A stretch of DNA of 64,000 bases, from assembly GCA_012798695.1 (NCBI GenBank), contig JAAZMR010000076.1, forward strand, positions 1-64,000, given 5' to 3'. The notes below the pieces were generated by a model. The model ran no database searches. It saw only the letters and a list, made by a program, of their open reading frames with translations, and had not been told where the DNA came from. Positions 27,879 to 36,979 of this stretch are shown here, in pieces (the first letter of the stretch is position 1; each line of letters opens with the position of its first letter). Origin of the DNA: Bacillota bacterium. GTDB lineage: Bacteria; Bacillota; Limnochordia; DTU087. Made by a program: the position numbers and the translations under genes.

Positions 27879-28219
27879 CTCAGGTTTCTAAGATTCAGCA
27901 AAATCGGGCCACAAGAGCTCCATAGTACAGGAGGAGTTGACCCAATCGAAAAGCTAAGTTCCCAGCAAGTATTCCATACCATAGTTCGATTTACCTCTTT
28001 AGCTGCCCACCACATTCAGGGGGATATCAGGCAGATAGTGGCTCTTGTGGGCGTGATTTACCTCGTTAGTCTGAACTTACATATAAGCTGAGGTAGTATT
28101 CTAAATCGTGTTGTGTTAGCATTATGGCAGTAAGAGAGGACTTAAGTCCTATGTTCTCTGTTATGCTATCGATTATCTGATTCAGGTAATCACATACAAG
28201 AAGGGAGAGGTTTGTTCCG
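27879..28219. other. 341-base divergent intergenic region (polA / SLH gene)
   Basis: No gene is seen. It must hold the promoters of polA and the SLH protein, but no pair of boxes stands out. A perfect 14-bp palindrome, AGGACTTAAGTCCT at 28137-28150, lies about 70 bases before the SLH start and is a candidate operator. Confidence 0.5.
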
Positions 28220-29410
28220 ATGCGAAGACACAGAATCTGGATGGCAGCCATAGCTCTCCTTATGGTATTGATGTTAGGTGGTGCCGCCAGTGCAGCCACG
28301 CTCAGCGACATATCAGCAAGTTGGGCCAAGGCCGATATTGAAGCTTTGCTGGCAGATGGGGTAATCAGTGGTTATCCAGACAGGACCTTTCGACCTGAAA
28401 ACCCGGTTACCAGAGCGGAGTTTGCCCGAATACTGGCCGGAGCTTTTCATTATGAATCATCTAGTAAACCCGATTTTCCAGATATTCAAAATCACTGGGC
28501 CAAGAAAGACATCAATGCTCTGGCGGAAAAGGGGATTATCAAAGGTTACCCTGATGGGGGATTTCACCCCGATGCGCGCATCAGCCGCGCTGAAATGACA
28601 ACTATGTTGACAAGGGCACTGAAGCTAGATGATGAATTTCGCGGCGATCAGTTTGGTTGGTGGCCAACCTTTACTGATGTCTCTGACGAACACTGGGCAT
28701 ATAACTCCGTGGAAATTGCCAACCGCTTGGGTATAATCCCACCAGTGTTTGAGACCACATTTCAGCCAGATCGGGCTGCCAATCGAGCGGAGACAGCCGC
28801 GATGGTCAGGGCTGCGCGAGATCTGATCACAGTTCAGGGGACTCTCCAAATCACCGATAACCCCAATACCCTCATGGTGGCCCCCATAGTCGGGCAACCG
28901 TTAGTCTTCGAGGTAGCTGCGGATGCCAGTATCTTGCGCAATAGTACGAAATCACAGGCAGCAAATCTTGTTGAGGGTGACCAAGTATATGTGGTGGCCA
29001 GTTACTCCGGCAGTGCCCAATTTGTCAAGGCCAATGGCATCGTAACCCAAGCTGATGTCATGTCCAAAGTTTTTGATCTATCTAAAGGCCTGGTCACCAA
29101 AGAACAACTGAGTGCTCTTGTGCGCGGTGATTGGCAGACTGTAAGGGATGAGATGAAATATAGCCTTTATGATCAATTGCTTCAGAATGGGGTCAGACCC
29201 CACGAAGCTGAGGCACTGCTCACTCAAGATTGGACAGCCCTAGAAGACCTAGGCCAGGAGCGTCTAGCGGAAGCCTTAAGCGAACAGTGGGATATTCCAG
29301 TAGAGCTCATCATTGCTCTGTTAGAACGTGATTGGAAGACAGCACAAGAATATGGACAGGTAGAAGTAACTCAGCGACTTTTGGGTGGATTACTCAATGA
29401 TTCGTTCTGA
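28220..29410 (+). CDS. SLH-domain surface protein with C-terminal helical repeats
   Basis: The 396-residue protein has a signal peptide (1-26, ending AASA) and three SLH domains at about 27-85, 86-150 and 155-205. The first contains GYPDRTFRPENPVTRAEFA. SLH domains anchor proteins to pyruvylated cell-wall polymer. A beta-rich stretch (about 210-285) follows. The C-terminus has three short repeats centred on RGDWQTVRDE, TQDWTALEDLG and ERDWKTAQEYG. GGGAGAGG precedes the ATG. The function of the C-terminal half is unknown. Confidence 0.88.
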   Translation: MRRHRIWMAAIALLMVLMLGGAASAATLSDISASWAKADIEALLADGVISGYPDRTFRPENPVTRAEFARILAGAFHYESSSKPDFPDIQNHWAKKDINALAEKGIIKGYPDGGFHPDARISRAEMTTMLTRALKLDDEFRGDQFGWWPTFTDVSDEHWAYNSVEIANRLGIIPPVFETTFQPDRAANRAETAAMVRAARDLITVQGTLQITDNPNTLMVAPIVGQPLVFEVAADASILRNSTKSQAANLVEGDQVYVVASYSGSAQFVKANGIVTQADVMSKVFDLSKGLVTKEQLSALVRGDWQTVRDEMKYSLYDQLLQNGVRPHEAEALLTQDWTALEDLGQERLAEALSEQWDIPVELIIALLERDWKTAQEYGQVEVTQRLLGGLLNDSF

Positions 29411-29442
29411 TTCATGAAAGACGACTGAGCTATACGTATACC

Positions 29443-29481
29443 AAAACCAGACTGCCAAGAACCCTCGGCAGCCTGGTTTTT
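29443..29481 (+). terminator. intrinsic terminator of the SLH gene
   Basis: A 13-bp stem with one mismatch (AAAACCAG-A-CTGCC with GGCAG-C-CTGGTTTT) runs into TTTTT and a T-rich tail. Confidence 0.88.
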
Positions 29482-29596
29482 CGTCTTTGTCCAAACATAT
29501 GTACGCAATCATGAGGAAAACGCATGTCCTATCTCGAAAGGAAAAGCTCAGATGAGTTCTTCGCAGAACTTGGCCGATATAGGCCCATAGACTGCC

Positions 29597-29625
29597 GTGA
29601 CTCACTACATATTGTGTAGTATAAT
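29597..29625 (+). promoter_or_regulatory. sigma-A promoter of nrdJ
   Basis: GTGACT (29597-29602) and TATAAT (29620-29625) are 17 bp apart and overlap the first NrdR-type box. The leader to the ATG is about 80 bases. Confidence 0.7.
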
Positions 29626-29647
29626 AAACGAGCACTATATATGGGGG
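29602..29647 (+). promoter_or_regulatory. pair of NrdR-type boxes ahead of nrdJ
   Basis: TCACTACATATTGTGT (29602-29617) matches the NrdR consensus acaCwAtATaTwGtgt at 14 of 16 positions. GCACTATATATGGGGG (29632-29647) matches at 12. They are about three helical turns apart and span the -10 region, the usual arrangement for repression by the ATP/dATP-sensing NrdR. No nrdR gene lies in the window. Confidence 0.7.
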
Positions 29648-29710
29648 ATATTTGACTCTCCCAGCCAACCGAGGGAGAGCAAAAGGTTATTCTAGGAGGG
29701 AATAAGCAAC

Positions 29711-31930
29711 ATGCAATTAACTGATAATGCCCGCATAGTACTGGAACGACGATATCTAGCTAAAGATATGGAAGGCAACCTATTAGAAACACCGGAAGAG
29801 TTAGTTGAAAGGGTTGCTAAGAATATTGCCGCGGTTGATGCCAACTATGGGGCAGATGCAAAGGCAGTTGCCAAGACCGAGGCCGATTTCTTCGGAATCA
29901 TTGATCGAATGGAGTTCCTGCCAAATTCCCCTACACTTATGAATGCAGGTCGAGAGCTGCAGCAGTTATCAGCTTGTTTTGTGCTACCAGTAGAAGACAG
30001 CATGGAGGATATCTTTGAAGCGATCAAGAACGCTGCCCTTATCCATAAGAGTGGTGGTGGTACGGGATTTGCCTTTTCGCGTCTGCGACCAAAGAATGAC
30101 AAGGTCCTTTCCACAGGTGGAGTGGCTAGTGGACCCATTTCCTTCATGAAGGTTTTTAATGCTGCTACAGAGGCAGTCAAACAGGGGGGCACCCGGCGAG
30201 GAGCCAATATGGGTGTCCTACGCATCGATCATCCCGACATTCTAGAATTTATCACATGCAAACAGGACTCTGAAGATCTAACTAACTTTAACCTCTCTTG
30301 TGGCATTACACAGGATTTCATGAAAGCTGTGGAAGCGGATCAAGCCTATGACTTAGTCAATCCGCGTACCGGCCAGCCCTGTGGGAGGCTCAATGCATGT
30401 GATGTGTTTGAGAAACTAGTGGAGATGGCCTGGCACAATGGAGAACCAGGCATCATATTCCTCGATCGTCTTAATCAATTCAATCCCACTCCCCATGTGG
30501 GCGAGATCGAGTCAACCAACCCCTGTGGTGAGCAACCACTGCTTCCTTATGAATCATGCAACTTGGGATCAATCAACCTGGCCAAGTTCGTTTCCAAAGG
30601 CTCAATCGATTGGGAGCGTTTACGGCAGGTAATACAGTTGGCCGTTCATTTTCTTGACAATGTCATAGATGCAAATCACTATCCGTTAACCCAAATTGAA
30701 GACATGACCAAAGCTAATCGCAAGATCGGTTTGGGTGTCATGGGTTTTGCTGATCTGCTCATACTCAGTGGTATCTCCTACGATTCAGATCAGGCTATGC
30801 AAGTCGCTCGAGAGATCATGGCCTTTATCCAAAAAGAAGCTCGTCAGGCATCGATGGAACTTGCCAAACTGAGAGGCCCCTTCCCTAACTTCAAAGGCAG
30901 TATCTACGATAATGGCGAGACTCCCCCATTGCGTAATGCTACGGTCACAACCATTGCCCCCACTGGAACTATTAGCATTATTGCCGGCTGCTCTTCAGGT
31001 ATTGAGCCCTTGTTCGCTGTAGCCTACACTCGCCATGTAATGGATGATGATGAGCTAGTCGAAGTCAACCCTCTCTTTGAGCAGATGGCCAAACGCTATG
31101 GTTTTTACAGCACCGATCTCATGAAAGCGGTAGCCAAGAGAGGCACCGTCCGAGGCATAGAAGAAGTACCTGAAGAGATCCAAGATCTCTTTGCTACTGC
31201 CCACGACATAACCCCTGCATATCATGTGAGAATCCAAGCGGCTTTTCAGGAGTTTACCGATAATGCCGTTTCCAAAACAGTGAACCTGCCCCATGAGGCG
31301 ACTCAAGCTGATGTGGCTGAGGTCTTTTGGGAAGCCTATCGGCTAGGCTGTAAAGGGATCACAATTTATAGAGACGGCAGCCGCTCCAGCCAAGTTCTCA
31401 CAGTCACGAAAGCTGAGCTGAGTGAAACGGGTTCCCAGTCCGGTGTTCCCCGGGCCGTTGTCCGGCCGCGGCCTCAAGTCACAACCGGGCGGACACAGCG
31501 GATCCCCACCGCCCATGGTAATATGTATGTCACTATCAATGAAGATGAATATGGCATCTGTGAAGTGTTTGCCCAGACCGGTAAGTCTGGAGGGGATGCC
31601 GCCGCCAATAACGAAGCGATTGCTCGCTTGATATCTACTGCCCTTAGAGCAGGAGTGCCGGTGGAGGATGTGATCAAGCAACTGCGAGGCATTCGGTCTT
31701 CCACACCAGTTTGGTTTAATGGTGGTATGGTTCTCTCAGGTCCAGATGGGATTGCTATTGCTTTGGAGCGTTACCTACATTGGAGGACTACCGGCCAGGA
31801 ACTCTCCAACATTCAGACTGCATTGGATACAGCTGCGCCTGCCGGTGAGTGCCCGGATTGTGGCAGCATTCTTAAGTATGAAGAGGGCTGCAGTAACTGC
31901 CCACAGTGTGGATATTCCAGATGCAGCTGA
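29711..31930 (+). CDS. nrdJ: adenosylcobalamin-dependent ribonucleotide reductase (class II)
   Basis: This 739-residue enzyme makes deoxyribonucleotides using B12 and needs no oxygen. The catalytic barrel shows STNPCGEQPLLPYESCNLGS with the active-site Cys and Glu, IHKSGGGTGFAFSRLRP at the substrate site, and TIAPTGTISIIAGCSSGIEP. A C-terminal extension after about residue 600 ends in a zinc-ribbon-like CPDCGSILKYEEGCSNCPQC and a final cysteine. This is thought to feed electrons to the active site. TAGGAGGG precedes the ATG. Regulation by NrdR is suggested by paired upstream boxes. Confidence 0.97.
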   Translation: MQLTDNARIVLERRYLAKDMEGNLLETPEELVERVAKNIAAVDANYGADAKAVAKTEADFFGIIDRMEFLPNSPTLMNAGRELQQLSACFVLPVEDSMEDIFEAIKNAALIHKSGGGTGFAFSRLRPKNDKVLSTGGVASGPISFMKVFNAATEAVKQGGTRRGANMGVLRIDHPDILEFITCKQDSEDLTNFNLSCGITQDFMKAVEADQAYDLVNPRTGQPCGRLNACDVFEKLVEMAWHNGEPGIIFLDRLNQFNPTPHVGEIESTNPCGEQPLLPYESCNLGSINLAKFVSKGSIDWERLRQVIQLAVHFLDNVIDANHYPLTQIEDMTKANRKIGLGVMGFADLLILSGISYDSDQAMQVAREIMAFIQKEARQASMELAKLRGPFPNFKGSIYDNGETPPLRNATVTTIAPTGTISIIAGCSSGIEPLFAVAYTRHVMDDDELVEVNPLFEQMAKRYGFYSTDLMKAVAKRGTVRGIEEVPEEIQDLFATAHDITPAYHVRIQAAFQEFTDNAVSKTVNLPHEATQADVAEVFWEAYRLGCKGITIYRDGSRSSQVLTVTKAELSETGSQSGVPRAVVRPRPQVTTGRTQRIPTAHGNMYVTINEDEYGICEVFAQTGKSGGDAAANNEAIARLISTALRAGVPVEDVIKQLRGIRSSTPVWFNGGMVLSGPDGIAIALERYLHWRTTGQELSNIQTALDTAAPAGECPDCGSILKYEEGCSNCPQCGYSRCS

Positions 31931-31957
31931 CAGCATAAGACATCTAGCATAATGATT

Positions 31958-31984
31958 AGGCCTGGTGCATAAGTCACCAGGCCT
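31958..31984. terminator. hairpin between convergent nrdJ and perR
   Basis: A perfect 10-bp stem (AGGCCTGGTG with CACCAGGCCT) and 7-base loop lies 28 bases after the nrdJ stop. T-tracts on either side are weak. It is probably a shared terminator. Confidence 0.6.
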
Positions 31985-32080
31985 CTTGATTCAGTCCTGC
32001 AGCACCTTGGGGGGCTCAACCCTGAAGGCCACCCCATCCAAAGCAGTTCTGCACCTTCTCTAGGGTCTCAAGGTCCACCC

Positions 32081-32497
32081 TCATCTGGGTGAGTCACTTG
32101 CATTACTACAGGTTTTGCATACCCCATAGAACTCCAGTCTATGTGAAGCTACTTGATGCCCGCTGACTTCCTCGGCTTCATTCTCTAGCCCATGATCCAG
32201 AGGAAGAGGGATATCGTACACATTATCACATTGCTCACAGATGAAATGATAGTGATTCTCGGCATCGCCATCAAAGCGACTAGACGAACTGCCAAAGGCT
32301 AGCTCCATGGCCTCGCCTGAATCAACCAAAATGCGCAGGTTGCGGTAGATGGTCCCCAGACTAATGTTGGGAAGCACCTTCCGTACTTCCTGGTAAACCC
32401 AATCCGCATCGGGATGGGTATCAGTGCCCCGCAATACCGATAGTATCACTTCTCGCTGTTTGGTATGACGGATAAACCCGCGCCTGCTCGTTACCAT
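32081..32497 (-). CDS. perR: Fur-family repressor, PerR-like
   Basis: The 138-residue protein has the Fur winged helix (about 10-85, SLGTIYRNLRIL) and a C-terminal metal-binding domain. It has the PerR-type HYHFICEQC cluster, an Asp six residues before the first His, and paired CxxC motifs (CEQC, CKTC) for structural zinc. These residues favour PerR (peroxide sensing) over Fur, but this is not certain. The ATG at 32497 follows GGGGGG by a few bases; the longer frame from 32548 lacks family similarity. A Fur/PerR-like box lies 36 bases upstream. Confidence 0.85.
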   Translation of the reverse strand: MVTSRRGFIRHTKQREVILSVLRGTDTHPDADWVYQEVRKVLPNISLGTIYRNLRILVDSGEAMELAFGSSSSRFDGDAENHYHFICEQCDNVYDIPLPLDHGLENEAEEVSGHQVASHRLEFYGVCKTCSNASDSPR

Positions 32498-32532
32498 GAC
32501 AATCCCCCCAAAACAGGACAAGGACATCCAAA

Positions 32533-32547
32533 CAATAATGATTACCA
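32533..32547. promoter_or_regulatory. candidate Fur/PerR box
   Basis: CAATAATGATTACCA resembles the 7-1-7 box TTATAAT-N-ATTATAA at 10 of 14 positions. Its position upstream of the regulator suggests autoregulation. Confidence 0.35.
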
Positions 32548-32694
32548 ACTACATACTAGCACTCAATCAAAGCTATGTCAACAGAGCACCGCAGCGAGAT
32601 ACCACCAGACCTAATGGCATCCCCTTTTGGATAGTCCTGTGCCACGGAAAGGATTTTTCAGTGCCCAACTACATATCCTCCCTGAAGATCACCC

Positions 32695-32723
32695 TTGTCA
32701 ACGGTGAAGAAATATGCTATCAT
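32695..32723 (+). promoter_or_regulatory. sigma-A promoter of tRNA-Leu
   Basis: TTGTCA (32695-32700) and TATCAT (32718-32723) are exactly 17 bp apart, about 50 bases before the tRNA. Confidence 0.75.
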
Positions 32724-32773
32724 AATTTTGTCGCTGAAACTCCAGGATATGAGTTTTAGTTACGAGATATCGT

Positions 32774-32861
32774 GCCGAAGTGGCGGAACAGGCAGACGCC
32801 CGCGACTCAAAATCGCGTGGGGTAACCCCCCGTGAGGGTTCGATTCCCTCCTTCGGCACCA
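32774..32861 (+). tRNA. tRNA-Leu (anticodon CAA)
   Basis: A class II cloverleaf with acceptor stem GCCGAAG/CTTCGGC, a long variable arm, anticodon loop CTCAAAA giving CAA, T-loop GGTTCGATTCC and an encoded CCA. It reads UUG leucine codons. Confidence 0.96.
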
Positions 32862-32915
32862 GAATTATTTCAGCCAGTTACTAATGGCTGTGGAACGCTC
32901 TCAGGCGGCCAACAG

Positions 32916-32935
32916 TGCCTCTCGAGGGCATTTTT
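32916..32935 (+). terminator. terminator after tRNA-Leu
   Basis: TGCCTC and GAGGGCA form a short stem with one bulge, followed by TTTTT. Confidence 0.65.
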
Positions 32936-33083
32936 GCTTATAGGCATGATGGATTTTGCGGATTATCGCCATCTTTGCCTAAGCATCGATGATTTCAGCA
33001 AGGTACTTGGTCGGGACTATGGAGGGCCGTACTTGCTCGGTGGAGCTTAGACCTCAAGCGTTGCATCCAGTCTAGCAAAATAG

Positions 33084-33130
33084 ATAGCCCCCTTCACTAA
33101 CCAGTATCCCCAATTAAAGAAGAGGGCTAT
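33084..33130 (-). terminator. terminator of the ald/AIR-synthase-like operon
   Basis: A 12-bp stem with one mismatch (ATAGCCCCCTTC with GAAGAGGGCTAT) is followed on the minus strand by CTATTTT. It lies about 90 bases after the AIR-synthase-like stop. The remaining 32862-33217 stretch holds only the tRNA terminator and no gene. Confidence 0.6.
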
Positions 33131-33217
33131 GCGTGGCTCATTTGAGTAAGAGCCGTTTTAGTCTAGAGTCAATCTATCCAGGAAATCAATGATGGTTAAC
33201 GAAGGAGTCGCCTGTAC

Positions 33218-34225
33218 TTATCTACGCCCCTGAGCCAAGAACCGCCATAGTTCGTCCTCTGTTGGTTCAGATAGCTCCCGCTGGCTACCATCAGGCAAAA
33301 CCAGGTTTCGAGTACTGGTAGTCACCCTTCCAACTGGGTAGGCTCTCACCCCTACCTTGGCTACCGCCTCTACTATAGGCACGTCAGGTGCTGCCGTAAT
33401 CAACAGACTGCCAGAAGAGATGAGTCCCAAAGGGTCCAGCTGTAGTGCATCACAGATAGCCCTAGTCTCCGGTAAGACAGGCACATCCGCAATCTTGATC
33501 TCACACCCTAGGCAGCTGACAGATAACACTTCCCACAGAGCCCCAGAAAATCCGCCTTCAGTAATATCATGGAGGGCCGATGCCCCTGCTCTAGCGGCAG
33601 CTAGGGCCTCTGGCACCACACTAATCTGGTCTAAGAACTGGCGAGCTCGTTCCAATACCACGGAATCGACCTGTCCCGTCAATACCTGTCGGTGATCGGC
33701 GGCCAAGATCCCGGTGCCTTCGAAACCAACACCCTTGGTCACATAGATGATATCACCCAGCTGAGAGCCGGAAGACGTCACATACCGATCCCGAGGAGCC
33801 CTCCCCAAGGCAGTTGTCACCACGAGCGGCCCCTGTACCTGTGAGGTCACCTCCGTATGCCCGCCGAGAATTTCGATCCCCAGCTCAGCGCAGGCGGCAT
33901 CCATGTCTGCCATCAATCTGCCAATAAACTCATCTGTAGTTCCTTCAGGCAGCAACAAGGCTACCTGAATGCCCACCGGCTCCGCAGCGTTTGCTGCCAC
34001 ATCATTGCAGGCTACATGGACGGCCAACCAACCCAAACGATGAGTAGCTCCGGTGATGGGATCAGTTGAAATCACACAAACTTCGTCTCCAAAATCAATG
34101 ACCGCCGAATCTTCCCCTACCCCAGGCCGTAAGAGGATATCTGAACGGCGTTGATGTAACCGGTCAAAAACCAAACCTCTCAGTTTTTGCGGAGAGAGCT
34201 TACCAGCCTTCACTGTCCTATCCAC
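33218..34225 (-). CDS. AIR synthase-related protein (PurM/HypE/ThiL superfamily)
   Basis: This 335-residue ATP-dependent enzyme has the superfamily pattern: GVGEDSAVIDFGDEV near the N-terminus, ISTDPITGATHRLGW, ACNDVAANAAEPVG, LGGHTEV and HDITEGGFSGALWEV. It resembles HypE but lacks the C-terminal cysteine that HypE carbamoylates, as it ends RFLAQGRR. It is therefore probably not a hydrogenase maturase. Its start overlaps the 3' end of ald by 16 bases, implying coupled expression. The substrate is unknown. Confidence 0.8.
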   Translation of the reverse strand: MDRTVKAGKLSPQKLRGLVFDRLHQRRSDILLRPGVGEDSAVIDFGDEVCVISTDPITGATHRLGWLAVHVACNDVAANAAEPVGIQVALLLPEGTTDEFIGRLMADMDAACAELGIEILGGHTEVTSQVQGPLVVTTALGRAPRDRYVTSSGSQLGDIIYVTKGVGFEGTGILAADHRQVLTGQVDSVVLERARQFLDQISVVPEALAAARAGASALHDITEGGFSGALWEVLSVSCLGCEIKIADVPVLPETRAICDALQLDPLGLISSGSLLITAAPDVPIVEAVAKVGVRAYPVGRVTTSTRNLVLPDGSQRELSEPTEDELWRFLAQGRR

Positions 34226-35334
34226 ATCTCCTCCAGGGGAACGTGTGATAATCCTAGTGCCTCTGCTACCACTTGGTGGACAATAGTTCCCCCAATAACA
34301 TTGACACCCTTTGCCAATGATTCATTGGCCAAAATAGCTCGACGAACCCCTTTTTCAGCTATCTCCAAGACATAAGGTAGTGTAGCATTAGTGAGTGCAA
34401 ACGTGGAAGTACGGGGCACGGCCGCGGCGATATTGCCTACCGAATAGTGCACCACATCGTGTTTGATATAGATAGGCTCACTATGGGTAGTACGCCGATC
34501 AACTGTTTCAACACAGCCACCCTGATCCACATCTATATCTACAATGACACTACCAGGTTTCATGGCCATTACCATGTCTTCTGTCACTAGAAGCGGAGTC
34601 CGTGCCCCCGGAATTAGAACCGCTCCAATCAGCAAATCAGCATATCCAACTGCTCGCTCGATATTATAAAGGTTAGACATGACCAGCATCACGTTACCAT
34701 GGAGTATATCACTCAGGTAACGCAGGCGCTCGGGATTCTTCTCAATAATGGTCACGTGAGCTCCCATACCCACAGCAATCTTGGCAGCATTGCTGCCCAC
34801 CATGCCGCCCCCTAAGATCACTACCTCCGCCGGTGGCACCCCGGGCACACCGCCGAGAAGCACCCCTCTGCCTCCATAGATCTTTTCAAGGTATTGAGCA
34901 CCCACCTGCACAGCCATGCGACCAGCCACTTCACTCATGGGTTTTAGCAAGGGCAGAGAGCCGTCAGTCATCTGGATCGTCTCATAGGCAATGGCTGTGA
35001 CGTGCTGCTCGATCAAAGCCTCGGTCAATTCTGGCTCTGCAGCTAGATGTAAGTAAGTGAATAGAACCTGACCAGGCCGCAGAAGGTCATATTCTGAGGG
35101 CAATGGTTCTTTGACTTTGACAACCATATCCGCTGTCTTGATCAGACTCACGCTGTCTGACATAATTTCCGCTCCGGCAACCTGATATTCCTCATCAAAG
35201 ATGCCACTACCTCTTCCAGCACCTGTTTCTACCATCACCTGGTGTCCCCGCCTGGTCAGTTCTTCAGCCCCAGCCGGAGTCAAAGCGACTCGATTCTCGC
35301 TATCTTTTACTTCCCGAGGTACACCGATGATCAT
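34210..35334 (-). CDS. ald: alanine dehydrogenase
   Basis: The 374-residue enzyme interconverts L-alanine and pyruvate plus ammonia with NAD. It has the N-terminus MIIGVPREVKDSENRVALTP, catalytic Lys in VVKVKEP, His in YLHLAAE, and a Rossmann motif EVVILGGGMVGSNAAKIA. Alanine is also a spore germinant in many Bacillota. ATG 35334 follows GGGAGG closely; ATG-like codons from 35361 would add nine residues. It follows pyruvate kinase and overlaps the AIR-synthase-like gene. Confidence 0.96.
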   Translation of the reverse strand: MIIGVPREVKDSENRVALTPAGAEELTRRGHQVMVETGAGRGSGIFDEEYQVAGAEIMSDSVSLIKTADMVVKVKEPLPSEYDLLRPGQVLFTYLHLAAEPELTEALIEQHVTAIAYETIQMTDGSLPLLKPMSEVAGRMAVQVGAQYLEKIYGGRGVLLGGVPGVPPAEVVILGGGMVGSNAAKIAVGMGAHVTIIEKNPERLRYLSDILHGNVMLVMSNLYNIERAVGYADLLIGAVLIPGARTPLLVTEDMVMAMKPGSVIVDIDVDQGGCVETVDRRTTHSEPIYIKHDVVHYSVGNIAAAVPRTSTFALTNATLPYVLEIAEKGVRRAILANESLAKGVNVIGGTIVHQVVAEALGLSHVPLEEMWIGQ

Positions 35335-35385
35335 GTTCCGCTCCCTCCCATCTTCAAACACACTTTGGCTATAAGCTTTGAGTTT

Positions 35386-36804
35386 CTACTCAACGCGATG
35401 GACTTGCAGCAAGTTGGTTGACCCTGGCTTATCGGTCATTACTCCAGCCGAAATTGCGACCACATCACCCCGGTGCACCAGCCCACTGCGCAACGCTGCA
35501 CGAATAGATACATCCAACATGTCATCAATATCATAGGTGGGTGGCACCAAAATCGGACAAACTCCCCAAACCAGAGCTAATTGACGTACGACCTCTTCAT
35601 GAGGTGTCATAGCCAGAATTGGCGCTTTGGGACGGTACCGGGAAACCATTCTGGCAGTCGATCCCGATTGTGTAGCACATATGATAGCAGTAGCATTGAC
35701 ATCCCGCGATGTCTGCCAGGTGGCATAACTGATGGCTTCAGCGATAGAAAGCTCATCATTGAGACGTTCAGTCTCTGTGATTTGGTGACCGAGTAGGGAA
35801 CACTCAGTCCGCTGAGCGATTGTACTCATCATCTCTACGGCTAGTACCGGGTATTTACCTACAGCAGTCTCTCCAGACAACATTACTGCATCGGTGCCAT
35901 CTAGGATAGCGGTCGCTACGTCTGTGACCTCCGCTCTTGTAGGTCGCGCATTCCGAGCCATGGAGTCTAGCATTTGCGTGGCCGTGATTACGGGTTTACC
36001 CGCTACATTGCATTTGTGAATAATCATCTTTTGGATAAATGGAACTTCCTCAGGCTGCATCTCTACTCCCATGTCGCCTCTTGCCACCATCACGCCATCA
36101 GCTACGGCGAGGATCTCGTCAATATTCTCCACGCCTTCATGGTTCTCAATCTTAGCGATTATAGGAATGTCGGCTCCTGCGGAACGAATGATCTCTCGTA
36201 CTGTCTCGATACCTTCTGCCCGTCGCACAAAGGAGGCGGCTACCATGTCTACTCCATGTTCAACCCCGAATTGCAGATCCTGAATATCTGCATCTGTGAC
36301 CGGTGGTAGGTCTACGGTTACCCCAGGCAAGCTGAGCCCCTTACGAGAACTCAGTTCTCCTCCGATCATCACCTGACAGTACACATCGTTGCCTTTCACT
36401 TCCTGGACTTCTAGCTTCAGCAGGCCATCATCAAGGTAAATCACATTGCCTGGCCCGACATCTTGAGGAAGCTTTTTGTAGTTGACCGATACCCTATGGG
36501 AGCTTCCCTCACATTCTTCGGTGGTGATGATGAATGTTCCACCATTTTCCAACATTACCTTGCCAGGGATGTCCCCTATACGAATCTTGGGTCCTTGAAT
36601 ATCTTGCATTATCCCCAGCACTTTTCCTTGCTTACTGGCAACTGCCCGCAGCCGTCGTAAACGCTCCAAATGTTCCCCATGAGTGCCATGGGAAAAATTG
36701 AGTCTTGCCACATTCATACCTGCCCTGAGCAAATTGGCCATCGTCTCAGCTGCATCACTTGCCGGTCCAATGGTGCACACGATTTTGGTCTTCCGCACAC
36801 TCAT
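35386..36804 (-). CDS. pyk: pyruvate kinase
   Basis: The 472-residue glycolytic enzyme makes pyruvate and ATP from phosphoenolpyruvate. It starts MSVRKTKIVCTIGPAS and carries NFSHGTH, DIQGPKIRIG, the active-site IIAKIENHEGVENIDEI, and MVARGDMGVE. It lacks the C-terminal PEP-utiliser-like extension found in Bacillus pyruvate kinases. AGGAGGGG precedes the ATG. It follows pfkA by 175 bases, where a separate promoter may lie. Confidence 0.97.
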   Translation of the reverse strand: MSVRKTKIVCTIGPASDAAETMANLLRAGMNVARLNFSHGTHGEHLERLRRLRAVASKQGKVLGIMQDIQGPKIRIGDIPGKVMLENGGTFIITTEECEGSSHRVSVNYKKLPQDVGPGNVIYLDDGLLKLEVQEVKGNDVYCQVMIGGELSSRKGLSLPGVTVDLPPVTDADIQDLQFGVEHGVDMVAASFVRRAEGIETVREIIRSAGADIPIIAKIENHEGVENIDEILAVADGVMVARGDMGVEMQPEEVPFIQKMIIHKCNVAGKPVITATQMLDSMARNARPTRAEVTDVATAILDGTDAVMLSGETAVGKYPVLAVEMMSTIAQRTECSLLGHQITETERLNDELSIAEAISYATWQTSRDVNATAIICATQSGSTARMVSRYRPKAPILAMTPHEEVVRQLALVWGVCPILVPPTYDIDDMLDVSIRAALRSGLVHRGDVVAISAGVMTDKPGSTNLLQVHRVE

Positions 36805-36866
36805 CCCCTCCTATGGTTGGGTGGAGTTCTTACTCTGAACCCATTATCCGCTCTTCTCTACGATAC

Positions 36867-36895
36867 ACCATAGTTGTTACAATATGATAAAGCAA
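36867..36895 (-). promoter_or_regulatory. possible internal promoter of pyk
   Basis: On the minus strand TTGCTT (36890-36895) and TATGGT (36867-36872), each 4/6 to consensus, are 17 bp apart in the pfkA-pyk spacer. Confidence 0.35.
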
Positions 36896-36979
36896 AGTGG
36901 CGAGGCCCAAGATTGACAACACCTCACCACCATCAATTATGCGCTCTTTGCTCAGCCAAATCACGGGTGCCAACGGGAA

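Noticed and set aside
29575-29620. Possible B12 riboswitch upstream of the B12-dependent nrdJ.
   Set aside because: Only a few bases resemble the B12 box; the rest of the aptamer is absent and the leader is too short.
32832-33050. A 72-codon plus-strand frame starting inside tRNA-Leu.
   Set aside because: It overlaps the tRNA and its terminator and has no family resemblance.
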